Source: Actinomadura sp. WMMA1423 (lineage in GTDB: Bacteria; Actinomycetota; Actinomycetes; Streptosporangiales; Streptosporangiaceae). Taken from it: 64,000 nt of DNA. The DNA lies in contig NZ_CP041244.1 of the NCBI RefSeq assembly GCF_006547145.1, positions 7,006,001-7,070,000 on the forward strand, read 5' to 3'. A model generated the notes under the pieces. It did not search any database and was not told the origin of the DNA. It was given only the letters and a program-made list of their open reading frames with translations. The position numbers were made by a program, and so were the translations under genes. Below, piece after piece: positions 1 through 9,141 of this stretch; within the stretch, counting starts at the first letter, position 1, and each line of letters opens with the position of its first letter.

Positions 1-410
1 CCGGGCAGGTCTCCCGGCTGCGCGCCTTCGGCGAGCGCGTCGGGCTCGCCTTCCAGCTCGCCGACGACATGCTCGGCATCTGGGGCGAACCGACGGTCAC
101 CGGCAAGCCCGTCCATGCCGACCTGCACCGCCGAAAGAAGTCGCTGCCCCTCGTCGCCGCCCTCACCTCGGGCAGCGCCGCGGGCGACGAGCTCGCCGCG
201 CTCTACCTGCGCGACACTCCGCTCACCGACGACGAGGTGGTGCGCGCCGCCGGTCTCGTCGAGGCGGCGGGCGGACGCGCCTGGGCCGCCGCCCACGCCG
301 AGGAACTGCTCACCGAGGCCCTCGCCGACCTCGACGCCGCCGACCCCGCCCCCTGCGCCGCCGCCGAACCGCGCGCCCTCGCCCACCTCGCCACCACCCG
401 CGACCACTGA
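1..410 (+). CDS. Polyprenyl diphosphate synthase, C-terminal fragment
   Basis: This is the 3' end of a gene that begins outside the window; the frame runs from base 3 to a TGA at 408-410. It shows the second Asp-rich motif of trans-isoprenyl diphosphate synthases (FQLADDMLGIWG), followed by the conserved lysine pair (HRRKKSLPL) that contacts the allylic diphosphate. The family condenses isopentenyl diphosphate with an allylic diphosphate in the cytoplasm. The chain-length product cannot be told from this piece, because the first DDxxD motif is missing. The tail after residue 100 is Ala/Asp-rich, as in many actinomycete homologues. No terpene or carotenoid gene is visible immediately downstream. 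Confidence 0.85.
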   Translation, partial: GQVSRLRAFGERVGLAFQLADDMLGIWGEPTVTGKPVHADLHRRKKSLPLVAALTSGSAAGDELAALYLRDTPLTDDEVVRAAGLVEAAGGRAWAAAHAEELLTEALADLDAADPAPCAAAEPRALAHLATTRDH

Positions 411-449
411 CCGGCGCCGGGGTCTTTGGGGGAGAGGGTCCGCTTTTGG

Positions 450-472
450 TCGATCATTTGTTCGAGTAGGGT
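450..472 (+). promoter_or_regulatory. LexA-like (SOS) box overlapping a promoter
   Basis: TCGATC-ATTT-GTTCGA at 450-465 matches the actinobacterial LexA consensus TCGAAC-N4-GTTCGA in 11 of 12 positions. A -10-like TAGGGT lies directly behind it (467-472), which puts the expected transcription start at the GTG at 481. A repressor bound here would cover the promoter. The assignment is inferred from the motif only. Confidence 0.5.
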
Positions 473-480
473 GTCGAGCC

Positions 481-714
481 GTGCAGGCTCCCGAACACGT
501 CCCGTTCCTGTGCCCCGCCGGGCACAGGCTCGCTCCGGGGCGGGTCATCGTCGGCTGGTCGCCGTGCGTCTGCCCGCCCTGCGACAGGCGGGGCCGCGGG
601 CTGCGCGGCCACCGCACCTACCTGTGCCTCGACTGCAAGGACGAGCACGTCACGACGAAGTGCTACCTGCCCCACCACGTCCCGTCCGAGGGCGCGGAGT
701 ACCGCTGGCCCTGA
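481..714 (+). CDS. Small Cys/His-rich zinc-ribbon-like protein
   Basis: This 77-aa protein has seven cysteines. A first knuckle is visible around CVCPPC, and a second ribbon-like segment reads CLDCKDEHVTTKC, with nearby histidines. The pattern suggests a structural zinc site; no named family is recognised. The GTG start at 481 is chosen because the -10-like TAGGGT ends 8 bases upstream, consistent with a leaderless mRNA, and because no Shine-Dalgarno sequence is present. The LexA-like box just upstream suggests induction by DNA damage. The gene stands alone between the synthase fragment and a converging lipoprotein gene. Function is unknown; a nucleic-acid or protein-binding role is only a guess. 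Confidence 0.6.
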   Translation: MQAPEHVPFLCPAGHRLAPGRVIVGWSPCVCPPCDRRGRGLRGHRTYLCLDCKDEHVTTKCYLPHHVPSEGAEYRWP

Positions 715-756
715 CGTCCGCCCCCCGGGGCGCGGCCCGCCCCTGAGGGACCCGGG

Positions 757-1974
757 TCAGCCCTTGATCTGCGTCCAGGCCTGGGCCCAGCGGGAGTAGT
801 CCACGCACTTGGCGCCGCGGTCGTCGCCGCAGTTCTTCACCGGCGTCTTCCAGAACGCCAGGCGCCTGTAGAACTCCGGGTCGCCGACGTGGTAGGTCGA
901 GCAGAAGCCCTTGGCGGTGTACTTGCAGGCGCCGGGGTTGGCGGGCGCCTCGCCGAACCACTGGGCGACCTCCGCCTGCACCCTCGGCGTCGTGATCCAG
1001 TTCATCCACTTGTACATGCACGTCGGATGCTGGGCCTTCGAGGAGATCATCCAGGTGTCGGACCAGCCGGTCGCGCCCTCGCTGGGGATCGTCGTGGCGA
1101 CCGGCGCCTTGTCCGTCATGGCCAAGTTCGCGGTCACCTGCCACGCCGTCCCGGCGTAGTTGTAACCGCTCTTGAACGACTGGAGCTCGTCCAGGTAGTT
1201 CGCCCAGTACTGGTTGACGTTCGGGCGCTGCTGCTTCAGCAGGTCGACCGCCGCGTCGAACTGCTTCTCGTCCAGCTCGTACACGTCGGTGATCTTCAGG
1301 TCGGGGCGGTGCGTCTTGAGGTAGAGCGCCGCGTCCGCGATGTAGATGGGGGAGTCGTAGGCGACGACGTGCCCGGCCGCGGGGGACTCCTTGTCCCACA
1401 CCACGCTCCACGACGTCGGACGTTGCGTGATCTTGTCCGTCCGGTACATCAGCATGTTGGCGCCGTAGCCGTGCGGGATGCCGTACATCTGCCCACGGAC
1501 GGAGTTGTACGGCTGGTTCTTCAGGTACTTGGCGACGTCCTCCCAGGTCGAGACCAGGCCGGTGTTGACCGGCGCGACCGTCCCGCCGTAGATGAGCCGC
1601 AGGCTCGCGTCGCCGGACGCCGACACGCCGTCGTACCGCCCGGTCTTCATGAGCGCGACCATCGAGTCGGAGGTGTCGGCCACCTTGGTGTACACCTTGC
1701 AGCCGGTCGCCTTCGTGAACGGCGTGACCCAGTCGACCTTCGGGTCGTTCGTGCCGTTCTCGGCGTACCCCGCCCACGCGACGAGGTCGAGCCGGCCCTC
1801 CGGGGTGCCGAGCTCCTGCAGCATCGGGACGTCGGGCGGCGCGGCGGTCCCGCCGGAGTCGTCGCTGCAGGCGCCGGTGAACGCCACCGCGAGCAGCGCC
1901 GCCGCGGCGAGCAGGGCCCGGCGGGAACGGGCCGGAGAGCGCACGGTCGTCGTCGCTTCTGGGGTACGAGCCAT
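757..1974 (-). CDS. ABC-transporter substrate-binding lipoprotein, PotD-like
   Basis: About 405 aa. The N-terminus is a lipoprotein signal: an Arg-rich n-region, a hydrophobic stretch and a lipobox-like FTGAC, with the Cys followed by a Ser/Asp/Gly linker. The rest resembles family-1 extracellular binding proteins of the spermidine/putrescine PotD type (WVTPFTKATGCKV, the GIPHGYGANMLMYR hinge, and C-terminal WMNWITTP). It should be anchored outside the membrane and bind a polyamine or other small cation; the ligand is not decidable here. No permease or ATPase gene is adjacent, so it is an orphan or serves a transporter encoded elsewhere. The ATG at 1974 follows an in-frame GTG at 1977; the short leader fits a start very close to the promoter. 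Confidence 0.8.
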   Translation of the reverse strand: MARTPEATTTVRSPARSRRALLAAAALLAVAFTGACSDDSGGTAAPPDVPMLQELGTPEGRLDLVAWAGYAENGTNDPKVDWVTPFTKATGCKVYTKVADTSDSMVALMKTGRYDGVSASGDASLRLIYGGTVAPVNTGLVSTWEDVAKYLKNQPYNSVRGQMYGIPHGYGANMLMYRTDKITQRPTSWSVVWDKESPAAGHVVAYDSPIYIADAALYLKTHRPDLKITDVYELDEKQFDAAVDLLKQQRPNVNQYWANYLDELQSFKSGYNYAGTAWQVTANLAMTDKAPVATTIPSEGATGWSDTWMISSKAQHPTCMYKWMNWITTPRVQAEVAQWFGEAPANPGACKYTAKGFCSTYHVGDPEFYRRLAFWKTPVKNCGDDRGAKCVDYSRWAQAWTQIKG

Positions 1975-1985
1975 CACGCTGAGGC

Positions 1986-2015
1986 ATCGTAGGGGTATTT
2001 TGGGCCATCTGTCGC
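1986..2015 (-). promoter_or_regulatory. Candidate promoter of the PotD-like gene
   Basis: Reading leftwards, GCGACA (2010-2015) and TACGAT (1986-1991) are separated by 18 bp. The predicted start lies only a few bases before the ATG at 1974, giving a near-leaderless transcript. Sequence match only. Confidence 0.4.
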
Positions 2016-2041
2016 CACAAAACGTGATGATCTGGAAACTG

Positions 2042-2071
2042 TCGACACATGACGCCAGACCGTCCTAGGCT
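2042..2071 (+). promoter_or_regulatory. Candidate promoter of the conservon operon
   Basis: TCGACA (2042-2047) and TAGGCT (2066-2071) are spaced by 18 bp and face the cvnA-like gene. This is a sequence match only. It would give a 5' leader of about 130 bases if the GTG at 2212 is the real start. Confidence 0.35.
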
Positions 2072-2211
2072 CTCCTGCGTTCGTGTGAGCCGCTCAGCGC
2101 GGTCGACGCCCGCCCGACGCCCTGTCCGCCGCCCGTCCGATGACTCCCCGCACCCGCCCGACACCCCCGCCCCCTGATCGCCCCGTCAGCCCGAGTGAAG
2201 GTTCAGCCGCA

Positions 2212-4923
2212 GTGCCAAATCGAGGCCGCACCACGGACTCGTCCGCCGGTCACCGGCGGGCTCCCAAGGCCGCGCGTTTCCGGTCCATCCGCTTCAAGGT
2301 CGTCCTGATGGTCACCGTGTCGGTGGTCGCCCTCGGCGTGCTGTGGGCGTTCGCCGCGAGCATCGCGCTCGGCGAGGGGCTCAACCTCCGCCACGTCAAG
2401 ACCGTCCAGGACCACTACGGCTACCCGTCGGGCGCGCTCGGCAGCGCCCTGCAGGCCGAGCGGCGGCTGTCGATGGTCTACCTCGGCGGGCGCGCGGAGG
2501 GCGACCGGGCCGCCATGGAGTCCGGCCGCCTGGTCACCGACCGGCAGGCCGACCTGTTCCGCAGGCTGGCCGAGGCCGAGTCCGTCCAGGGCGCCGCCCC
2601 GAAGGACGCCCGGCGCATCGCCGGCAAGATCCTCACCGAGCTGGACGGCCTGGACGACCGGCGCCGCGCCATCGACGCCGGCCGCCTGGACCGGGCGCGC
2701 GCGTTCGCCGACTACACGGCCCTGCTCGGCGACGTCGGCGCGCTCCAGGGCTCGCTCGCCACGCTGGACAACTCCGAGGTCGCCAAGGACGCCCGCAACG
2801 AGGCGTCGCTGACCCGGGCCCGCGAGGTCCTCGCGCAGGAGGACGCGCTGCTGGCGGGCGCGCTCGCCGCCGGCCGGATCACCCCCGACGAGCACGCCCA
2901 GTACGTCAAGCTCGTCGGCACGCAGCGCACCCTCTACACCTACACGTCGGCCGAGCTGCGCTCCCCCGACCAGTCCTACTACCAGCGCATCGTCGGGATG
3001 CCCGAGTACGGCCGGCTCCGCACCCTGGAGGACCGCTTCGTCGCCTCGCCCCGGCTGGTCAACGCCACCGGCACCGCGGGCGCGCTGTGGAAGACCACCG
3101 CGGACTCCAACCTCACCCGGCTGCGCGGCCTCGAGCTGGCGGTGTCGGCGGGCGCCGAGAAGCGCGCCCAGCCGATCTCCGAGGGCATCATCACCCGCGT
3201 CGTCCTCGCGGGTGCGCTCGGGCTGGTCGCGGTCGTCGCCACCCTCGTCCTCGCGATCTGGGTCGCCCGGTCGGTCATCCGCGAGCTGGCCCGGCTGCGC
3301 CGGGAGGCGATCGACCTGGCCGACGTCCGGCTGCCCGGCGTGATCCGGCGGCTGCGCCGCGGCGACGAGGTCGACGTGGCCTCCGAGGCGCCGCCGCTGG
3401 CGTTCGGCACCCGCGAGATCGACCAGGTGGGCGAGGCGTTCAACGCCGCCCGCCGCACCGCGATCCAGAGCGCGGTCGAGGAGGCGGCGCTCCGCCGCAA
3501 CGTCAGCGACGTGTTCGTCAACCTCGCCCGCCGCAGCCAGACGCTGCTGCACCGCCAGCTCAAACTGCTGGACTCGATGGAGCGGCGCATCGAGACCCCC
3601 GACGACCTCGAGGACCTGTTCCGGGTCGACCACCTCGCCACCCGCATGCGGCGGCACGCCGAGGGCCTGATCATCCTGTCCGGGCAGGCGCCCGGCCGCG
3701 GCTGGCGCAGCCCCGTCGCGATCGTGGACGTCGCCCGCGCCGCCGCCTCCGAGGTCGAGGACTACACCCGGGTCAACGTCGCCCCGATGACCCGTGCTGC
3801 CATCGTCGGCCCCGCCGTCGCGGACGTCATCCACCTGCTCGCCGAGCTGATCGAGAACGCCGCGACGTTCTCGCCGCCGCACACCACCGTCCAGGTGCAG
3901 GGGCAGGCCGTCTCGCACGGCTTCACGCTGGAGGTCGAGGACCGCGGCCTCAGCATGGACGAGCCCAGCCTCGCCGCCGCCAACGAGCGGCTCGCCACCG
4001 CCGCCGAGTTCGACCTGTCCGACAGCGCGCAGCTCGGCCTGTTCGTCGTCGGCCGGCTGGCCCGCCGGCACGGCATCAAGGTCACGCTGCGGACGTCCCC
4101 CTACGGCGGCATGACCGCGATCGTGCTGCTGCCCGAGGAGCTCGTCGTCCCCGACGAGGGCGACACGGCGAGCGGCGCGCCCGCCCTCACCACCCGCCGC
4201 GCCGAGGACGCGCTCGTCCCCGTCGGGACGGTCGTGGGCGGCACGGGCGGCCGCGGCGGCCCGCAGCCCGCGCTGGACCACGGCCACGGCGAGGGCGGCT
4301 CCGTGCTGCACCTGCCGGCCGGACGGCACGCGGCGCAGGCCCCGCCGCCCCCGCCGCAGGAGCCGCTCGCCCAGCCGGCCCGCCCGTTCATCCCGCCGGC
4401 CGCCTCCGAGCCCCCGCCCTCGCCGCACTCCCCGATGCCGTCCGCGGTGCCGTCCCCGAGGCAGTCACCGGCGCAGTCACCGGCGCAGTCGCCCGTGCAG
4501 GCGTCGATGCGGTCCTCGACGCCGCCCGAGGAACCGGACGCGCTGACCGGGCCCCTCCCGGTGTTCGAGGAGCCGATGCAGGGCCCGGCGCCGACGCCCC
4601 GGCCGGCCCCGTCGCCGTGGGGCGACCCGCCGCCCGAGGCCGCGCCGGCGCCCCCGCCGCCGCCGAGCGTGCCGCGCTCGCCCCGCGAGGTGCGGCGCCG
4701 CCCGCCGGGCGCGTCGTCCGGCGGCGACAAGCCGTCGCTGCCGAAGCGGGTCCGGCAGGAGAACATGGCCTCCCAGCTGCGCGAGGAGCGCTCCGCGCCC
4801 CCAGGCCCGGCGCCCGCCGCGCGCGCCGACCGGACGCCCGAGCAACTGCGGTCGATGATGTCGTCCATCCAGCAGGGCACCCGGCGCGGCCGCGCCGAGT
4901 CCTTCGACACCGAGGAATCGTGA
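2212..4923 (+). CDS. cvnA: Conservon sensor kinase-like protein (NIT-HAMP-HATPase), CvnA-type
   Basis: About 903 aa. Domains in order are: a transmembrane segment (about 28-53), a long extracellular helical region of the nitrate/nitrite-sensing (NIT) type, a second membrane segment (about 325-355), a HAMP-like region with the motif RLRRGDEVDV, and a HATPase_c domain with an N-box (ELIENAATFSPP, about 544) and a G1 box (VEDRGLSMD). A Pro-rich low-complexity tail from about 646 includes a QSPA repeat. There is no clear phospho-accepting histidine motif, as is usual for CvnA proteins, which signal through the conservon GTPase. GTG 2212 is preferred because GAAGG lies 10 bases upstream; an ATG at 2140 would add 24 Pro-rich residues without a ribosome site. 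It is the first gene of a conservon-like operon. Confidence 0.85.
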   Translation: MPNRGRTTDSSAGHRRAPKAARFRSIRFKVVLMVTVSVVALGVLWAFAASIALGEGLNLRHVKTVQDHYGYPSGALGSALQAERRLSMVYLGGRAEGDRAAMESGRLVTDRQADLFRRLAEAESVQGAAPKDARRIAGKILTELDGLDDRRRAIDAGRLDRARAFADYTALLGDVGALQGSLATLDNSEVAKDARNEASLTRAREVLAQEDALLAGALAAGRITPDEHAQYVKLVGTQRTLYTYTSAELRSPDQSYYQRIVGMPEYGRLRTLEDRFVASPRLVNATGTAGALWKTTADSNLTRLRGLELAVSAGAEKRAQPISEGIITRVVLAGALGLVAVVATLVLAIWVARSVIRELARLRREAIDLADVRLPGVIRRLRRGDEVDVASEAPPLAFGTREIDQVGEAFNAARRTAIQSAVEEAALRRNVSDVFVNLARRSQTLLHRQLKLLDSMERRIETPDDLEDLFRVDHLATRMRRHAEGLIILSGQAPGRGWRSPVAIVDVARAAASEVEDYTRVNVAPMTRAAIVGPAVADVIHLLAELIENAATFSPPHTTVQVQGQAVSHGFTLEVEDRGLSMDEPSLAAANERLATAAEFDLSDSAQLGLFVVGRLARRHGIKVTLRTSPYGGMTAIVLLPEELVVPDEGDTASGAPALTTRRAEDALVPVGTVVGGTGGRGGPQPALDHGHGEGGSVLHLPAGRHAAQAPPPPPQEPLAQPARPFIPPAASEPPPSPHSPMPSAVPSPRQSPAQSPAQSPVQASMRSSTPPEEPDALTGPLPVFEEPMQGPAPTPRPAPSPWGDPPPEAAPAPPPPPSVPRSPREVRRRPPGASSGGDKPSLPKRVRQENMASQLREERSAPPGPAPAARADRTPEQLRSMMSSIQQGTRRGRAESFDTEES

Positions 4924-4929
4924 CGGACC

Positions 4930-5307
4930 ATGACCGGTCCTGGCAGCGAATGGCTCGATGACGAGGCCGGCCCGATCGTGCGGTCGTACGCGCTCACGCG
5001 CGGCCGGGCCAGGCCCGCGACCGGTGAGGCCTTCGACATGATCACGATAGTCTCGACCGCGGCGCGGCCCCGGTCGGGATCGCCCGGCATCGGACCCGAG
5101 CACCTGGACATCCTGGAGATGTGCCTGCAACCTCAGCCGGTGGCGGAGATCGCGGCGCGGATGCGGCTGCCGCTGGTCGTCGTCCGGGTGCTGCTCGGCG
5201 ACCTGCTCCACCACCGGCTCATCACCGCCACCCGTCCCCAACAGGAGAGCTCGCTCTCCAAGGAACGTCTGCTGAGGGAAGTGCTCCATGGTCTCCAAGC
5301 CCTCTGA
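4930..5307 (+). CDS. cvnC: DUF742 protein, CvnC-type conservon component
   Basis: 125 aa, entirely a DUF742 domain: an N-terminal PIVRSYALTRGR segment, then a winged-helix-like part (HLDILEMCLQPQPVAEIAARM) and LPLVVVRVLLGDLLHHRLI. In conservons this protein acts between the membrane kinase-like protein and the GTPase. It starts 6 bases after the cvnA stop and overlaps the GTPase gene by 20 bases, so the three are translationally coupled. In standard conservons a Roadblock/LC7 protein (CvnB) is encoded between CvnA and this gene; here there is no room for it. Confidence 0.87.
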   Translation: MTGPGSEWLDDEAGPIVRSYALTRGRARPATGEAFDMITIVSTAARPRSGSPGIGPEHLDILEMCLQPQPVAEIAARMRLPLVVVRVLLGDLLHHRLITATRPQQESSLSKERLLREVLHGLQAL

Positions 5308-5944
5308 GAACGCCGGCGCGTCCGCCGGGGGGAGCGCGGGACCGTCCCCCCACGAAGGGCCCGCACCGGCGACCCCGGTCGCGGTGAAGATCCTCGTCGC
5401 CGGGGGCTTCGGCGTCGGCAAGACCACGCTCGTCGGCTCGGTCAGCGAGATCCGCCCGCTGCAGACCGAGGAGCTGCTCACCGACCGCGGCGTCGGCGTC
5501 GACGACACCGAGGGCGTCGAGCAGAAGACGACCACCACGGTCGCGATGGACTTCGGCCGCATCACGATCCGCGACGGCCTCGTGCTGTACCTGTTCGGCA
5601 CGCCCGGGCAGGACCGGTTCTGGTTCATGTGGGACGAGCTGTCGTTCGGGGCGCTCGGCGCCGTCGTGCTCGCCGACACCCGCCGCCTCGCGGACTGCTT
5701 CCCCGCCGTCGACTACTTCGAGAACCGGGGCCTGCCGTTCGTCGTCGCGGTGAACCGCTTCGACGACGGCTACGACTACACGCCCGCGGAGATCCGGGAG
5801 GCGCTCGACCTCGGCGACGGGACCCCCGTCGTGCTGTGCGACGTCCGGGAGCGCACGTCCGGCAAGGAGGTGCTGACGACGCTGGTCAGGTACCTGCTGT
5901 CGGTGCACGAGGAGGAGACCCGGGCGAACGTCCCCGCGCTGTAG
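5288..5944 (+). CDS. cvnD: Conservon small GTPase, CvnD-type
   Basis: 218 aa. After a 30-residue flexible N-terminus comes a Ras-like GTPase fold with a P-loop (GGFGVGKTT, 39-47), a switch-II DxxG equivalent GTPGQDRF (from about 104) and a base-recognition motif VNRFD (N156), where NKxD is altered to NRFD, as in other CvnD proteins. It is predicted to bind GTP and to relay the CvnA signal at the membrane. GAGGGAAG stands at a good distance before the ATG, inside the end of cvnC. It is the last gene of the operon; galT follows 13 bases later and may be cotranscribed. Confidence 0.88.
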   Translation: MVSKPSENAGASAGGSAGPSPHEGPAPATPVAVKILVAGGFGVGKTTLVGSVSEIRPLQTEELLTDRGVGVDDTEGVEQKTTTTVAMDFGRITIRDGLVLYLFGTPGQDRFWFMWDELSFGALGAVVLADTRRLADCFPAVDYFENRGLPFVVAVNRFDDGYDYTPAEIREALDLGDGTPVVLCDVRERTSGKEVLTTLVRYLLSVHEEETRANVPAL

Positions 5945-5957
5945 GCTGCCGGTCGAG

Positions 5958-7007
<1,050 letters not shown>

Positions 7008-7111
7008 CAGGAGCCGAGAGCCGGCGGTGACCGGTGGTTGACAAGAGCCTGACCCGACCGATTTCACGACTGTCCGGAACGATCTGCGCCGCGTGGCCTA
7101 CGCTCCCACGC

Positions 7112-8020
7112 ATGCCGGAAAGCGTGCTGGCGGGCCCGTTGGCGCGAGGGTCCTTCGACGGCGTCGCCGCCACCGCGGAGCGCCCGCCGCTGGCCTTCAC
7201 CTCCCGCGTCGGACAGGGCGTGAACACCGGCCAGGCGTGGGACCTGGCGGCCGGGGCGGCGCTCGGCCCGCCGATCCCCGACTTCCCCGCCGACCGGGCC
7301 GACTGGGCGTTCGGCCTCCCCGCCGGGTCGCCCACCGTCGCCTGGACGCACCGCGACCGCCTCCACGTCCACGACCTCCGCACCGGCCGCGAGCTCACCC
7401 TGGACGCCCACCCCGACCTGCTCGGCCTCACCGTCCACGACGGCCACGCCGCCGCCGTCGCGGTCTTCGGCCCGGCCAGCGACGCCGAGGTCGTCGTCTG
7501 GGACGTCCTCACCGGCGACCGCCTCGCCGACTTCCACCTCTGGCTCGGCCACGGCAGCGCCATCGACCACCGGATCCTCCACTCGACCCCCTCGACGGGC
7601 CCTCTCGTCGGGCTGGCCGGGGAGTCGGCGGTCACGTTCCTCGACCTGGAGCGCGCCGAGGAGATCGGCACCGCGCCCACCCCCTCCGCGGCGCTCGTCC
7701 CGTCCCCGGACGGCCTGGTCCTCCTCTGCCCGACCCCCGAGGACCTCGGCGTGCACGGCCTGGACGGCACCCGCCTCGCGACCCTCTCCACGCCCGCCCC
7801 CTGCGACCAGGCGACCGGAGCCCTGGTCGACGGTCACCTGCTGGTGGCCGCCGCCCTCCAGGACGCCCCGGACACCGTCTTCGCCTGGAACGCGGCCGGC
7901 GCGGCGCCGTCCCACCGCATCAAGCTCCCAGCCCCCGCCAACGCTTTGGCCCTCTCCCCGGACGGCACCCTCCTCGCCGCCACCGACACCGCCCTGCACA
8001 CCGCCCGCCTACGAACGTGA
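7112..8020 (+). CDS. WD40-like beta-propeller protein
   Basis: 302 aa, without signal peptide or membrane segment. Repeated blade-like motifs are visible (AWDLAAGAALG, VHDLRTGRELTL, VWDVLTGDRLADF, AWNAAGAAPSHRI, ALSPDGTLLAATD), typical of a cytoplasmic WD40/quinoprotein-like propeller. Such proteins usually serve as interaction scaffolds; the partner is unknown. The ATG at 7112 is preferred over an upstream GTG at 7034 because a -10-like TACGCT (7099-7104) ends 7 bases before it, suggesting a leaderless transcript. It converges on the LamG gene, with a strong hairpin between the two. Confidence 0.65.
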   Translation: MPESVLAGPLARGSFDGVAATAERPPLAFTSRVGQGVNTGQAWDLAAGAALGPPIPDFPADRADWAFGLPAGSPTVAWTHRDRLHVHDLRTGRELTLDAHPDLLGLTVHDGHAAAVAVFGPASDAEVVVWDVLTGDRLADFHLWLGHGSAIDHRILHSTPSTGPLVGLAGESAVTFLDLERAEEIGTAPTPSAALVPSPDGLVLLCPTPEDLGVHGLDGTRLATLSTPAPCDQATGALVDGHLLVAAALQDAPDTVFAWNAAGAAPSHRIKLPAPANALALSPDGTLLAATDTALHTARLRT

Positions 8021-8043
8021 AACCCCCTGGACACGCGAGCAGG

Positions 8044-8061
8044 GCCGGGTCGCGACCCGGC
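8044..8061. repeat. Perfect 18-bp palindrome
   Basis: GCCGGGTCG and its reverse complement meet without a spacer. It lies 23 bp after the propeller gene stop and may help termination or bind a protein. Confidence 0.4.
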
Positions 8062-8080
8062 TCCGCGGCAAGTGAGGCGA

Positions 8081-8111
8081 GCCCGCCGGCGCCCGTCGGG
8101 CGCCGGCGGGC
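8081..8111. terminator. Bidirectional hairpin terminator
   Basis: A 14-bp perfect GC stem (8081-8094 with 8098-8111) with a 3-base loop sits between two converging genes, 6 bases after the LamG stop. There is no U-tract on either side, which is common in high-GC actinomycetes. Confidence 0.6.
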
Positions 8112-8117
8112 CGGGGA

Positions 8118-9053
8118 TCACTTCTTGGCGAACCTGTACTGGATCGCCGCCTCCTTCGGGGTGAGGGGGCGGTCGAGGAACATCAGGCCGTCCATGCGGC
8201 AGTTGCAGGGGTTCTTCTCCGCGGTGTTCTGCGGGAAGCTGCCGCCGATCTTGATGCCGCGGGGGTCCGTGGCGGACGTGACGTCGGGTTCGGGGGCGCC
8301 TTCGAGGTCCCAGGGGTCACCGGCCGTGGTGTAGAAGCCGTCCAGCGGCCGGCCGTCCTTGTAGAGCGCCATCTCGCCGGTGTCGTAGTCGAACGTCGCG
8401 GCGAGGTGCACCCAGGTGTTCTGGGGGAGGATGCTGCGCCAGTCCTCGCTCGCCGCGAACGTCTGCGACTTCGAGCCGTCCACGCGACGCCCCAGCGCGA
8501 CGACGTGCAGGGTGCCGGAGACCTCGATGATCTCCAGCAGCGCGCGCACGGCGTGGCCGTCGGAGTCGCCGGTCAGAAGGCCGGACAGGCCGACCGCGTT
8601 GTAGACGTCGCCCGGGTTGGACGTCTCGGTGTTGGGGCTCGGGTTCGTGCCGGTCATCTTGAACCAGCCCGCGAGGGTCGCGCCCTTGGCGGCGTTGAAC
8701 GCGCGCAGGGACGGGACGCCGGTCGCCGAGTAGACACCGGCCTTCCAGTCGTCGTTGCCCTTCGCGGACGGGTTCACCTGGCCGAGCTGGATGGCGTGCC
8801 GCCGCGCGCCGTCGCGGACGCGCATGGCCGCGCCGCCGTTGATGAGGTTGATCGTGGTGCCGGACCGTCCGCTGTCCGCCTCGCGGGACGGGTCGCCCGG
8901 GACCGGGTGCTCGAAGTCGTAGTAGGAGACGAGGTTCTTCCTCAGGGGAGGGAAGACGCCGCCGGTCGAGGCGCCGGCCGGAGTCGCGGCGACGCAGAGC
9001 GAGGCGCCCAGCAGCGCGGTGGTGAGTGCGGCGGTGCCGCGGCGAATCATCAT
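8118..9053 (-). CDS. Secreted LamG/concanavalin-like protein
   Basis: 311 aa with a clear Sec signal peptide (MMIRRGTAALTTALLGASLCVAA, cleavage near TPAGAS). The mature part is a single LamG-type jellyroll: LVSYYDFEHPVPGD, WVHLAATFDYDTGEMALYKDGRPL and GIKIGGSFPQN are the usual strand motifs, ending with FLDRPLTPKEAAIQYRFAKK. It probably binds carbohydrate or glycan outside the cell; no catalytic domain is seen. AAGGAG precedes the ATG. It lies downstream of the PQQ-type dehydrogenase in the same direction, separated by a strong hairpin, so it may be part of the same LacI-controlled transcript. Confidence 0.75.
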   Translation of the reverse strand: MMIRRGTAALTTALLGASLCVAATPAGASTGGVFPPLRKNLVSYYDFEHPVPGDPSREADSGRSGTTINLINGGAAMRVRDGARRHAIQLGQVNPSAKGNDDWKAGVYSATGVPSLRAFNAAKGATLAGWFKMTGTNPSPNTETSNPGDVYNAVGLSGLLTGDSDGHAVRALLEIIEVSGTLHVVALGRRVDGSKSQTFAASEDWRSILPQNTWVHLAATFDYDTGEMALYKDGRPLDGFYTTAGDPWDLEGAPEPDVTSATDPRGIKIGGSFPQNTAEKNPCNCRMDGLMFLDRPLTPKEAAIQYRFAKK

Positions 9054-9070
9054 GTCGAGCTCCTTGGAGT

Positions 9071-9109
9071 CCTCCGGGCGGGCGCCACGAGCCGGCGCCC
9101 GCCCGGAGG
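9071..9109. terminator. 16-bp stem hairpin between dehydrogenase and LamG genes
   Basis: CCTCCGGGCGGGCGCC pairs perfectly with 9094-9109 across a 7-base loop. It may terminate or attenuate the leftward transcript before the LamG gene, or protect the upstream mRNA. Confidence 0.55.
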
Positions 9110-9141
9110 AGGCCGTTACTTCGTTGTAGTTCGCCTTGCTT

